Shown piece by piece: positions 1-10,276 of a stretch of DNA of 64,000 nt. This stretch comes from Echinometra lucunter (lineage: Eukaryota > Echinodermata > Echinoidea > Camarodonta > Echinometridae), in assembly GCA_029962745.1 (NCBI GenBank), contig CM057171.1, positions 4,327,740-4,391,739 on the forward strand. Reading direction: 5' to 3'. The notes under the pieces were generated by a model that made no database searches, had not been told where the DNA came from, and saw only the letters and a list, made by a program, of their open reading frames with translations. Both the position numbers and the translations under genes were made by a program. Position 1 is the stretch's first letter, and each line of letters opens with the position of its first letter.

Positions 1-465
1 AGGAAATATCATTTTTTTATTTTATATGCACAAAAATATTTCCCTTGAAGCAAAAAGCTATATTTTTACATTGGTTGAACCAAAGTGAGTAAGGTCTAGC
101 AGATGATGTAGAAACCAATGGTCTCTGCTGCTGTCATTGTCATCATGCATCTGTTTCTAACGAAGGGGGTTACGAGCCGACAGACTAGATATGATGGCTG
201 CAAAGTTCAAATAGTTGACAGTTAAATGCCTGAACTAAATTAGATTGGCTTCGGGGGCGTGCTAATTTGGGAAGTCCTGTCAAAACGGCAGGGAATGGTG
301 ATAAAAGAGCGTCCTAACCTGGAAATCAAAACTTACTTTCAAGATGTTTTTGTAAAGTATCTATAGATGTCACTTTTTTCTTTTTCCTTTTATTCTGTGA
401 TACAAATCTGTGCTTTGCAGAAGGCCCGATATAATTTTCGTTATCAGATTTTAGGACAGGAGGTG

Positions 466-630
466 GGGGGGGGGGGGGGGGGGGGGGGAGGGAGAGAAAG
501 GGATGACCTGGGAAAGAAGGAACATCTGGACTGTATAGAGGTAAAAAGGAGGAGGGGGTCAAGGAGAGGAGAGGGAGAGAGAGAGAGAGAGAGAGAGAAG
601 GAGAGAAAGAGAGAGAGAGAGAGAGAGTTA
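466..630. repeat. poly-G run followed by (GA)n purine tract
   Basis: A homopolymer G run (about 24 G) is followed by AGGAGAGGGAG-type sequence and two (GA)n blocks ending near 628. It is low-complexity and explains the glycine- and Arg/Glu-rich readings here. Similar G-then-GA tracts recur at 1967-2010 and 39217-39240. Confidence 0.9.
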
Positions 631-793
631 AGCGAAGTGTCTTCTAGGTATACATTGCCAATGAATGTACATATTTTTTGTTGTGAGAAGACTTTGAAAT
701 GATTATTCCGATTCTAAAATTGTGCGTTGACGGTTCATCATTGTAAATTGGGCATAGACACGTCATGATTGTAAATCCTAATGACAACAGAAA

Positions 794-900
794 GATGCCG
801 TGGTTAAAGACTCTTGACTGGAGACGCGACAATTGGGGGTTCGATCCCTGGCACAACACTTATGCCCTTGAGCAAGGCATTTTATCTACATTGCTCTTTT
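794..900 (+). mobile_element. tRNA-derived SINE fragment with V-SINE-like core
   Basis: An A-box-like TGGTTAAAGACTC (801-813) is followed by a B box GGTTCGATCCC (838-848), the pol III promoter layout of a tRNA-derived SINE. Right after it lies TGCCCTTGAGCAAGGCATTT ... ATTGCTC (863-896), which resembles the conserved central domain of V-SINEs known from fishes and other marine animals. No tRNA cloverleaf closes after the B box, so this is not a working tRNA gene. The 3' tail is not clear. Confidence 0.7.
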
Positions 901-1459
901 ATCATAACATCAAATAAATTAACGTGCTATAGGTAATACCAACGTGTACATGTGCGGGAAAAAAAAATAATCAAAATAGTATCAGTCTGTTTGTCAGTTT
1001 TTTATGATTGTGTAAGATTATTTTTTCTAAATCTTTAGTGCTTTCATATTTCTGTGCCAAAAGAATTCTATTCATTATCAGACTTCTTCTCACATAGAAC
1101 ATTTCTCAACCTTTTCCTCACTTTGACAAAGGAATTGTTTGCCTTTAATTCTGATGTCAGTAGCTTGTCAATCTGCAAACATCTCATGTTGATAAATGTT
1201 ATGTTCCTTTGCTGATAACCATTGGATACCAGTGATACCAGGCCATAGGGGCAGTACTCCTGCTGGGTGCTTGAATAACACTGTATTTACACACACAAGC
1301 TTTGTCATCTTTACGACGTATAACTATATGATTCACCAACTATGGTATAGTTGTACGAGCATTCACACGATCTCGCCACACTAACTTTTAAAAAATTGTT
1401 CATGAAATCTGTTGCCTGTTTTGATTGCTCAAGAGCTGGTACAGAATGATATGGGAGTA

Positions 1460-1640
1460 TCTCCATTCACACACAAGTTACGTACAGGTATACGATACGG
1501 TACCCGAAACACCATACACTTATACGAAGTATAGTTAGACAGCATACAGTGGTACATGCATTCACACACACATTTTTTCACTCACATGTATGCATTGTAT
1601 ACCTATACGAGTCTCTTATATGATGTGTGAATGGGGGTCA
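1460..1640. mobile_element. small inverted-repeat element with CATTCACAC ends
   Basis: CCATTCACACA near 1472 is matched in inverted orientation by TGTGTGAATGGGGG near 1625-1637. Further CATTCACAC copies lie at about 1360 and 1559. The interior is rich in palindromic TATACGA-type words. The layout resembles the larger element at 30589-31091, whose repeated word is CATTCAGACG. Limits are approximate. Confidence 0.4.
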
Positions 1641-1966
1641 GAATTCAAAGTTGAGCTACTATGGAGGCGAAGATGACACTTTCTGTTATTTATTTGAGGG
1701 AAGTTTGATGAAGTGAGAATGATTGTGATGGAATCCTTTACATTCTTGAGTATAAGGTCATTAGAAGTATTTAGTAGATGATTCTGTGTTCTGAAGGGGT
1801 GGGGGTGGCCAGGGACAGGGAAAGGAGGAGGAGCAAGGGAGATTGATTAAAAAATGTAGTAGGGTGTTTTTGGGAATGCACTCAGGACGGTGGATTGAAG
1901 TTGTTGTTTTTTATACGTTGAATGCAGTAAATGTTTCTGCTATTTCTTGTTTGATTCACAAAAAGG

Positions 1967-1982
1967 GAGGGGGGGGGGTATT

Positions 1983-2013
<31 letters not shown>

Positions 2014-2070
2014 GGAGGGAGATGTAGGGAGAGAAAATGGAGATTGAAGGAGAAAAGGATGGAGTAGAGG
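1967..2070 (+). repeat. G run plus (GA)n purine-rich tract
   Basis: GGGAGGGGGGGGG is followed by (GA)n and purine-only sequence to about 2085. Low complexity; the Arg/Glu-rich readings across it are artefacts. Confidence 0.85.
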
Positions 2071-2639
2071 GAGGAGGAGGGGTGCAAATGATGTCAAAAA
2101 GAAATTATGTGAGATAATGTCTGCAGTCTGCAGTCTGTCACTGGTTTACAAATTGTGATTTCAGTGCATATACAGTACTTAGCATTTTTGAAAATGTCAT
2201 TTGAAGTATTACAGGATAAGGTTTATTCTTTTAGATTATGCCAGCCATGATATCCGAACTTACATTTTTATTTTACTTACCAAAACATTATCAATGCAAT
2301 TTTAAAGGTATTTTGGGAAAAAGAGGACAAAGTTCTTCTAAGTTCAAACTTGCTTGCTTGTTTGCACATGAGAAGGATATTGATCTGGGCAAGTATGTAC
2401 ATTGTTTTGCCTGACACTACACTTTTCAAAAGCTATATACAGTAGCATGAATATTACCTTTCTTCCATGTTCTTTCATCGGATAATAATGTGAGTTGACA
2501 AATTGAAAACACTGCGGCAGCCAATTATTTCCACCATGCGTGTTTTTATTGAAACCCCCTTTGACCCAGATTGACATTCTTTAAACCAAAGTTTTGACAT
2601 AGGCTGGTTCAATGAAAAGTTAAGGTGCTATTTTCCCTC

Positions 2640-3200
2640 TTCAAGACATTGGTTAACATTGTTATGATTTTAAAAAATCTCATTTTGTTACTTGAAAATG
2701 GGATAAACATTAGGGTTATAGTGTAAAAATACCAGTCTGAAATTTTCAGAGTATAATATCCACGGGAAGTATTTTTAAATATTAGAAATGTGAACCAATG
2801 TTTGAAAAATATACGAGGGTCGGTTGCACAGACCAAATGTAAGGAGTGCGCATGCGCGCATGACTCAATGGACCGCACTGTGTGTATAGACGTATCATGT
2901 GGCAGAAGGCAGCTAACAGTATTTTTTAATTTGTGCAAACGGTCCTCTTAGTTCATTGTCTCTCGAGACGAAAGCTAATAAAATCGCGGTTTGCGTCTAA
3001 CTTACAGCTTTTCATTCCAAATTATGGTTGGTTTCAGGGTTTTTGAGTACAATTGAATTGAATTGAATTGAATTTATTCAAACCAGTCAAAAAAAAAAAA
3101 AATACAAATACAAATACAATACAAGTACTTATACACATTTTTCATCTTAATTTGAGAATTTTTTGAATGAGCTGCTCACAAAGTTAGCCAATGCCTTTAA
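2640..3200. mobile_element. TTAA-bounded inverted-repeat DNA element, copy 1
   Basis: First of three copies of one dispersed family (others 8106-8598 and 45412-45897). The left end reads AAGACATTGGTTAACATTGT and the right end, reverse-complemented, AAGGCATTGGCTAACTTTGT, so the termini form an inverted repeat of about 20 bases. All three right ends and two left ends lie at TTAA; here the left one is mutated to TTCA. The core contains GCGCATGCGCG. No transposase is encoded. Compared with copies 2 and 3, this copy carries an extra insert at about 3050-3108 made of (AATTG)n, AATTTATTCAAACCAG and an A run. Confidence 0.8.
3050..3108. mobile_element. short retroelement-like insert with (AATTG)n and A-run ends
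   Basis: Absent from the two sister copies of the host element. It consists of four AATTG units, AATTTATTCAAACCAGTC, then 13 A and ATACAAATAC. A microsatellite next to TTTATT also starts the segments at 18275 and 25104. It could be the 3' tail of a non-LTR retrotransposon; too short to classify. Confidence 0.4.
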
Positions 3201-3782
3201 CATTTTGATATTATGGAAATATCATGGTCAATGATAAAATTAAATGCTTTAAATGTTGTTGTAGAATCATTCTCATAGAATAGATGAAGTGAGACAGATT
3301 AAGGGAACCACTTGTCATTTTGATACTAGTATTATAAAAAAAAGTATGGTATATGAATTAATTTCTGATTTGACTGGGTATGATGGGGGGGGGGGGGGGG
3401 AAGAGTGCATGAATGAATGAATGAATAAATGAATAAATGAATATTGGCAAGAACAGTAATCATAACCATTATGCGACACACAGGAGTAAGAAATTCCTTA
3501 TATCCTTTGAAAACAAGCTGCATGTATGATGTTTCTGACCTCGCAGGCTACTGGTACCCCCTCCACCCCATGCAATTTTAAGGTATAGTTGTAGTGGCAG
3601 AAAAAGACCCATAAAGAAGGCAAATCCATACTGTTGGCTGTGCTGTATGTGTTCTGGATGCGTCTTTCTGTGACTCTTAGTATTGTTGAGCTACTGTAAA
3701 ATTCTGTGTACTGTAAAGCACACTTTCTTTCCCCTCCAATATATCTAAAAAGTCGAGATGCGCCTTATACACAGGAATGAGG

Positions 3783-4160
3783 AGAATTCCATGCGGTGGC
3801 CCTGAAGTACGCTCAACAACAGGTTATGTGCGATGTGAATTTCGCATCCCAGGTCCTGAATTTCGCATCGCGGGTCGTGAATTTCACGATGCGAAATTTG
3901 TGACCTCGGATGCGAAATTCACGACCCGCGATGCAAAATTCGGGACCCGCGGCGCGACATTTGCATCCCAGTCGTGAAATTCAGGACCCCTTGGCGCGAA
4001 CTTTGCATCCCAGTCGTGAAATTCACGTCCCGTGGCGCAAAATTCAGGACCTGGGATGCGAAGTTCACGACCCGCGATGCGAAATTCAGGACCTGGGATG
4101 CAAAATTCACGTTGCACATGACCTGTTGTCGAGCGTACTTCAGGGTCACCATAATTCCAC
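3783..4160. mobile_element. foldback element built of ~20-base GAATTTCGCATC / CACGACCCGCG units
   Basis: The outer ends are long inverted repeats: GGCCCTGAAGTACGCTC on the left (from 3798) matches GAGCGTACTTCAGGGTCACC on the right (to 4150). The match runs inward through CAGGT(T/C)ATGTG and CATCCCAGGTCC to about 90 bases. Between the ends the sequence is a chain of roughly 20-base units (GATGCGAAATTCACGACC and its complement with small changes). CpG content is much higher than in the flanks. No transposase is encoded, and the apparent ORFs on both strands only read the repeat. Confidence 0.75.
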
Positions 4161-4570
4161 CCTCGTAAGTGCAACGAAAGGTGGATTATACTAGAAGAAA
4201 CACTCTCTATATAATAGAAATAACATTCTGTTTTATTGGCAGTTAGTAAAACAAATAATTTACTAAGCAAAATGATGTGTTTGTTTGTACCCTCTTGAAG
4301 ATGCATTGCTCATTGCCCTTGACTATTCCCTCAAGTCACATTGGTTAGAATGCCTGCGTTGGACATTCTTACATTCATATTCACTGACGAGTGTGCTTTC
4401 CCGGATGGACAGACCCACATTTTAGAGCTGGACATATTTTTTTTTTTCATTTTGATTTATTTCCTGGCACTGCTTCCTTTGAAAATGATTCTGTGTATCA
4501 ATTCCATAAATAGTTTGTGGAATTGATTACTGAAGCACTGAAACTAAAAGGTACCATTTCCTCATCTCCC

Positions 4571-4960
4571 TTTTCAGCTTTGAAATCTTGAAAGGTAATG
4601 TAAGTGACTATACTCTCACTTTTCCAAGAAAAATGAAAACAAAGTTTCCAAAGGTATTTATTTCTCCTTTGCGCCTTTATATATTTGGAAACTAATAATG
4701 AGTGTCATGTTGCACATTAAATTCTTGCTTTTGACATGTGAATAATATAATATAACCCCTCCTCTCGCTTTTCAGCTTTGAAATTTTGAAAGGTATTGTA
4801 AGAAAATATTCTCACTTTGCCAAGAAAACTGAAAACAAAGCTTTGAAAGGTTTTTCTTTTTCCTTCTGGATTTGGAAAATTTTGATATTTGGAATCTAAT
4901 GATGGGCATCATGATGCACATAACTTTCTTGCTTTTGAAACGTGATTAATATGACACTAA
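4571..4960 (+). repeat. imperfect tandem duplication, ~198-base unit
   Basis: TTTTCAGCTTTGAAAT at 4571 recurs at 4769. The match continues through CTTGAAAGGTA(A/T)TGTAAG, CTCACTTT.CCAAGAAAA, TTTGGAA.CTAAT.ATG and CTTGCTTTTGA, with small indels. Non-coding. Confidence 0.75.
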
Positions 4961-5404
4961 GATAGTGCAGAAAATCTGTTATGAATTCTTAAGATTCGAA
5001 GTTGGATGACTTTATACGTTGAAATAAAAACGAGAAAATCCTTCCAAGAGCGAGTAGTTAATGAAAAGGCATAAAATAAAGTTTTGGTCCGTTTAATTAT
5101 CGAAATCGGTAGTTTCTACTGAAAAGAGATTTCAAAGTTGGTGGGTGGTTAAATTTGATGAAAAGTGGTAGAGTTGGTAACTCTGTGTACAATTCCTTTA
5201 GATCATATTGGTAAGAATGCCCCTTGCAGTATGTTGTATTCCTGTTATCACATTAAAGTGATTACACAATGGTAAACAAAATTTTGATATATGATCGAGA
5301 ATAGAATTCTAAGAAGAATAACATTAAAAATATGATGATTTTCAATCGAAATCGGTGCAGTTTGGCTAATTTTCCCATAAAAAGTTATGAGCTGACCAAA
5401 AAAT

Positions 5405-5600
5405 TTGAGTATGAGGTATGACGTAAAAGTGGGTACCCAGCTTCGCGCATTGCATTTGTGCTGCGCGCTAGACTGTACAATATGTATTATACCTTGCGCG
5501 CATTTTGCTAGAAATGCGCGACAAGGTACCCACTTTGACGTCAAAATGACGTCAAAGTGGGTACCCAGTTGAAACTGGGTCACAGCTGAGGGGTCAAAAA
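5405..5600. repeat. nested inverted repeats around GTGGGTACCCA and TGACGTCA
   Basis: AAAAGTGGGTACCCAGCTTCGCGCA (from 5427) pairs with TGCGCGACAAGGTACCCACTTT (to about 5540). Next to it a second palindrome centres on TGACGTCAAAATGACGTCA, and then AAAGTGGGTACCCAG appears again. A small transposon-like palindrome is the likeliest reading. TGACGTCA is also a CRE-like octamer, but nothing else suggests a promoter. Confidence 0.5.
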
Positions 5601-5768
5601 TATCCTGAAATCTTACCACATTTGGGGGTTTCCTTGGCAACACGACTTTTTAAAAAACTTTAGGCAGGTGATTTTCTGCTGATGAAATCATGCTCTTTTA
5701 AATGAACTAACATTGTTTCAGCATTGGGTACCCCCTTTAATATCTCTACGATGCAGGAGTATACTTAC

Positions 5769-5886
5769 AGAATTCCTGTACATTGCACATTCCAGCACTG
5801 CCATTGATGGACGAGCAGGCTTTCTCAGAATGATGCATTCCTCTTCCACTGACAGAGAGAGGTGGTATTAGGCTGTCTTCCGAAAG
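5769..5886 (-). CDS. candidate minus-strand internal exon, product unknown
   Basis: Read on the minus strand, the segment starts after a strong acceptor (GCACTATTTTTCAG) and ends at a near-consensus donor (TTCT|GTAAGTAT). Only the phase-0 frame is open across its 118 bases; the other two contain stops. It would encode 39 residues beginning LSEDSLIPPLSVSGRGMHHS, plus one base. No domain is recognised and no partner exon was identified. If real, it belongs to a minus-strand gene, because the MYPT-type gene lies on the plus strand. Confidence 0.4.
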
Positions 5887-7933
5887 CTGAAAAATAGTGC
5901 CATGATTGGATTGAAGCCTGACAGGCAATCTGATTGGTCTAATCTCATAAACATGGTGGCATTGTATGTTGTAAGATTTGGAAGGGGGGGGGGGGGCATA
6001 GGGGCAGACTGGTCATAGGGACTTTAGGGAGTTTTTCCCCATGGGTCACTTGATATTTTGGCTTGATAATGTTTTGATTCGTTGTGAGGGTGGGTTGCGT
6101 AGAAGCAGTTGTTTGCTTGAATTGAAGATAAAATTTAAAAAATTTGATCCATAAAATCCTATCAGAGGCTTTATGTTCATTTTTTACCAGTTGAGAGAAA
6201 TATTACTTTATTCATGCATGTCCAGCTGGTAAATCTTAAAAGCTTTTATGTTGTAGCTGAAGGATACAGAGTATACATAGGATTACTCGCAAAATGGCCA
6301 GCATTATTCTTATGTTTTGTGTGATAGGAATTAAGAAGACCTTAAGAATTTTTTTGAAAGCTGTATATCCTTTCTATCTGTGGACAGTCTAGCAATAACA
6401 GAGAAGAAGCTGAGGATGAATTGATAGCCCTTGGGTATATCCAACAGCTAAATTTGCATTTTTAACAGTCTGTGCTCCAGTTGGTAGACTGTTAGTTAAG
6501 ATGATCTCCTTAAGACATCATATAGATGCTTACATAAGATATTCGTATCTTTCCCCTTCCTCGCTCTTCCCAACTTTCTATCAATCTTTCTTTTTCATAA
6601 TTAAATAGCAAGAAAGGTTTATAAAATGCATGTAGAAACATAAGACACAATGTTGCATTGTGGATAATGCCATTTGAAGCATTCTAAAGTTTGTTCTGAA
6701 GTCCCTCATCCTTCTTTTTCAACACGGCTGCTGTGATTAGCTTACAATTCAATAAACAAAACTCTGTGGGCAGGGGAAAATCAACAACAGTTAGATAGCC
6801 ATTCCTGTAGATCTACACTGCCCACTGCAATGCCCTTGATGTGTCTCTCAGCACTGCCCAGCATGCAAGCATATAGGTGGGGCTGTATAAGCTGACCTTA
6901 CAGAGAGAATCTTATCTGGGTCAATTTATCTTTTGTTATGACACCTAATAATTCACTTGATGCTGGACCACAAATGGTGTCTTAACTTGACACTGAAGAT
7001 GCATTTAGTATCCCCAAGTTGGGATGGTATGCCAGCAAATGTGTAGAAACCGTATGCTAACTTATGAAGATGTGAAACTGTTGGTGGAAAAATTTACACA
7101 AGTTATTAATAATTATCTTGAATTATGTCATTATGTCATTTTTCAGATTCCTCTGTTTGGAGCGAGAAGGGCGTTAACTCATATCATTTACAGACTTACA
7201 CTCTTCTGGCTCCAAACAGGCGATATTAACCTTTAAAAAATTTTACGTACACCTCTGGATGCAATATTAGACAAATCTCCCTAATTGTACAAGGGTAGTA
7301 AATAACATATGTAAACAATCTGCATTGAATATTAGAGCAATTGTACATTGATTTTAGGGTAACTACATATATTATACCTCTTTACCACAAAACATAATGG
7401 TGCCAGTAACCTTTTTGCGGTGACAACCCACTTCACCGAAAATAGCAAATTGTAATCTATAATATCACACCGCTCTAACCAATTCCTGCGCCAGAAGGAA
7501 GTTTAAGAAAGTATTAAAGAGCAGCGGGACCTCCGGAAACGAGGACTAAACATTCCAAAGGAGACATAATTATTTTATATACCGATAGCGCATTATTCAT
7601 GATGAAGGAAAATACAATAAAGAGAAAAGTCGGCCTCGCGGGCCTTCGGTATCACGGGCCTTCGGTCAAGTGGGCGGACCCCCCTTTTTGCTGTGTTTCT
7701 TTTTTTCCATGGCAATATTACTTTCAACTTCTAAATTTGAGAGGGAAAAATGTTAAATTGTCTTATACTCATAAATATCTATCTTAATTTGTAGACACAA
7801 TGATTGTTGTTGAGTTTACATACAAGGGATCTGGCCATATGCTAATGAACATTTGGCATTGTACTTTGTATTGGTTTACACATATGTTTTTGGGCCAGCT
7901 GAACATTGATGTGCTTCCTATGTGTGTTGAAAC

Positions 7934-8044
7934 ATTAGAATACTGTGCCAGACAGGGGGCTCTGTGGGGTTTAACACATAGGCAAATGCCACCTATCATG
8001 TTATACCTCTATAATGTTATACCTCAATCATGTTAAAGGCACTG
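7934..8044 (+). repeat. dispersed repeat, first copy (partner 9077-9176)
   Basis: GGGGGCTCTGTGGGG, TTTAACACAT, CAAATGCCAC, TATCATGTT and ATCATGTTAAAGGCA occur in the same order here and about 1.1 kb downstream. Neither copy is coding. Both may be decayed pieces of a DNA element ending TTAAAGGCA. Confidence 0.6.
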
Positions 8045-8105
8045 CTGCCCTTGAGCATGTACTTTACATTTTTACTTCACCCAGATGAGGAATGGCTAAT
8101 ACAGA

Positions 8106-8598
8106 TTAAAGACATTGGTTAACATTGTTATGATTTAAAAAATCTTGTTTTGTTACTTGAAAATGGGATAAACATAAGGGTTATAGTGTAAAAATGCCAG
8201 TCTAAAAGTTTCAAAGTATAATATCCACAGGAAGTATTTTCAAATATCAAAAATGTGAACCAATGTTTGAAAATATAGGAGGGTCGGTTGCACAGAATAG
8301 ACGTAAGGAGTGCGCATGCGCGTATGACTCGCCTTACCGTACTGTGTGTATTGGCGTATCACGCTGCGGGAGGCACATAACGGCATTTTCAAATTCAAGC
8401 AAAGTGGTCCTCTTAGTGATTGTCTCGTGAGACGAAGGATAGTAAAATCGCCGTTTGCGTCTAACTTACACTTTTTCATTCCAAATTATGGTTGGTTTCA
8501 GGGTTTTTGAGTACAAATACAAGTACTCATACACATGTTTCATCTTAGTTTGAGAATTTTTTAAATCAGCTACTCACAAAGTTAGCCAATGCCTTTAA
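8106..8598. mobile_element. TTAA-bounded inverted-repeat DNA element, copy 2
   Basis: Same family as 2640-3200 and 45412-45897. It begins TTAAAGACATTGGTTAAC and ends GTTAGCCAATGCCTTTAA. It is closer to copy 3 than to copy 1 (shared GCGCGTATGACTCGCCTTAC core) and lacks the (AATTG)n insert. Its terminal TTAA is also the start of a second small element at 8595. Confidence 0.8.
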
Positions 8599-8674
8599 CC
8601 TGTTGCATACTGGTACTGGGTGACCCCTGTATTACGTCCATGGGGATTGCAGAATTCAGTATTCAATGGGTTTA
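8595..8674. mobile_element. TTAACCC mini inverted-repeat element, copy 1
   Basis: Member of a family of roughly 70-80 bases found four times in the window (also 14775-14843, 25595-25674, 28261-28340). Ends are TTAACC(C/T)RTTG and CAATGGGTTTA/TTAA. The interior carries a conserved GGCC/ACCCCTGTATTA..TC.ATGG stretch. This copy abuts, and shares TTAA with, the element ending at 8598. Confidence 0.6.
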
Positions 8675-8738
8675 TGTCTTGTAGAAGGACAATTGCAGGG
8701 ATGGCACTCAATTGAAAAACCCACTGATTGACAGTTTG

Positions 8739-8880
8739 CACTCTCAGAATGGTTGGTTAAAAAAAATCATTAGGTTGGTTAAAAAATGTATGTAAAACAC
8801 ATGGAGACTTTTTTAAACGAACAGCTGGTTGGTTCATATTTCAGCCAACCTTATGATTTTAACCAGCTTTTCTGAGAGTG
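8739..8880. mobile_element. MITE with CACTCTCAGAA termini
   Basis: CACTCTCAGAATGGTTGG at the left end is matched inverted by AACCAGCTTTTCTGAGAGTG at the right end. The interior is also near-palindromic (GGTTGGTTAAAA / CAGCCAACC). A decayed relative ending TTTTTCTGAGAGTG lies at about 24036-24097. No ORF. Confidence 0.7.
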
Positions 8881-9076
8881 TACCCACTATACCATGACAC
8901 AAATACACCACGATGGCTGGCACATAATAAATAAAATCGCTTTTATGCTACATGTTTGAGCGCAAAGTTTGTGGTAGTATATCATTGTGGATGATGTTTA
9001 ATAGGGCTCATTTGAATTGTCAGTACCTGTACAAGCTGCCTATACCAGAGAAAGGGTAGCTTGACTGTTGTGTATC

Positions 9077-9176
9077 ATTAGAATACCGTACCAGATAGGG
9101 GGGCTCTGTGGGGTTTTAACACATGCACAAATGCCACATATCATGTTGTTATCTTGATCATGTTAAAGGCAATGCT
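9077..9176 (+). repeat. dispersed repeat, second copy (partner 7934-8044)
   Basis: Carries the same ordered words as the first copy (GGGGGGCTCTGTGGGG, TTTTAACACATG, CAAATGCCACATATCATG, GATCATGTTAAAGGCA). Confidence 0.6.
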
Positions 9177-9221
9177 ATACCAAAGTTGTAAGTTGTGTAC
9201 ACACTCTTGTTTTACAACACC

Positions 9222-9380
9222 GGGGGGGGGGGGGGGGGGGGGGGGTCATAAAGCTGTTCTTTACACATGAGTTTATGAACAACTTGAATATGAAGTGCCA
9301 AATTGTGCCCAAAGTTTTTCCTAGTGTTTTTCTTAGTGTTTGATTAAATTGTGGGAAAATATACTTTGCAACAAAAATGT
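9222..9380. mobile_element. partial GTCATAAAGCTGTTC MITE after a poly-G run
   Basis: A run of about 24 G is followed by TCATAAAGCTGTTCTTTAC and TTATGAACAACTTGAATATG, close to the left end of the complete MITE at 16585-16897. It looks like one truncated end. Confidence 0.45.
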
Positions 9381-9467
9381 TAGTAAACAATAGTAATGGT
9401 AATCTACATCTGCATATTTCACATTTAGCTCATGCGATTTATAATGACTGAAAATCCCATTTGGCTA

Positions 9468-9846
9468 TATAATAATAATAATGATAATAACAATAATGAT
9501 AATGATAATAGGGCTTCACCGATATTCGCATCAGAGATCGGTGACTGCCGATTCTTGGCCGCATCAGCTAAACATCGGAATCGGTAAATATTTTGATGGT
9601 GAGCCGATGCAGAACCGATGCAAGCAACAGATGTTTGGCGGTTACAATCACACTTAGACCCTATGTTGTTTTGCATTGCGGGTGTAGCAGACGGAATTAA
9701 ATTTTTGTCATTGTATTACTCATCTCTACTTTAGCCGCGCTCTGCGCTGCATCAGTATTGGAATCGGAATTGGGCCGATGCAGATGTAAAAACATCGGGG
9801 ATCGGATCGGCAGCAAAATTCCATATCGGTTAAGCCCTAAATAATA

Positions 9847-9881
<35 letters not shown>

Positions 9882-9945
9882 AATAAATAGTAATAATAAA
9901 AATAATAATAATGATAATGATAATAACAATAATAATCCACTTGCG
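9468..9945. repeat. TAA/GAT microsatellite interrupted by an inverted-repeat element
   Basis: Trinucleotide TAA/TGA repeats occupy 9468-9509. They resume as (ATG)n at 9846-9880 and TAA-type repeats to about 9945. The intervening 330 bases are a separate element (next entry). The poly-Met, poly-Asn and poly-Ile readings here are artefacts. Confidence 0.75.
9510..9839. mobile_element. hAT-like MITE with AGGGCTTCACCGATAT ends
   Basis: Left end AGGGCTTCACCGATAT, right end ATATCGGTTAAGCCCTA, an inverted repeat of about 16 bases. Several internal words (ATCGG, CCGATGCAG) are repeated in both orientations. It is flanked on both sides by the same microsatellite, so it appears inserted into it. No transposase; hAT assignment is by end sequence only. 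Confidence 0.6.
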
Positions 9946-10276
9946 CATGCACTTCCAAAGGACTTTGGATATTATTGCTTATCTCATCATCAATGCCACA
10001 GTGAAAAAAAACCAAACAATACAAAATAAAAACATGGGGGTTTTCCACGGAGGGTTTGCTGAATGAGCCTGAAGGACAACTTGGCTAAACCCAAGTTAAA
10101 AAGTAGTACATTGTAGCAAAGCTGTAGGCATCTTGATCTTCCTCATGTTTTCATTAAATGGCTTGTGCCTGAGGCTTGAAGAAGCGTAGCCTATGAAGCT
10201 CAGCTGAAGCTCAGTTGAAGCCTATGATAAAGCGGCACTGTAAACCCAGGTATGTTCTGCAGGCCCTGCGGCAGGT

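Noticed and set aside
801..848. tRNA gene
   Set aside because: A and B boxes are present but no acceptor stem or anticodon arm closes; the downstream V-domain-like sequence marks a SINE.
3777..4306. Overlapping repeat-rich peptides on both strands
   Set aside because: All are translations of the short units of the foldback element at 3783-4160.
5248..5643. 131-residue minus-strand frame
   Set aside because: It spans the GTGGGTACCCA palindrome cluster, so the open frame is probably chance.
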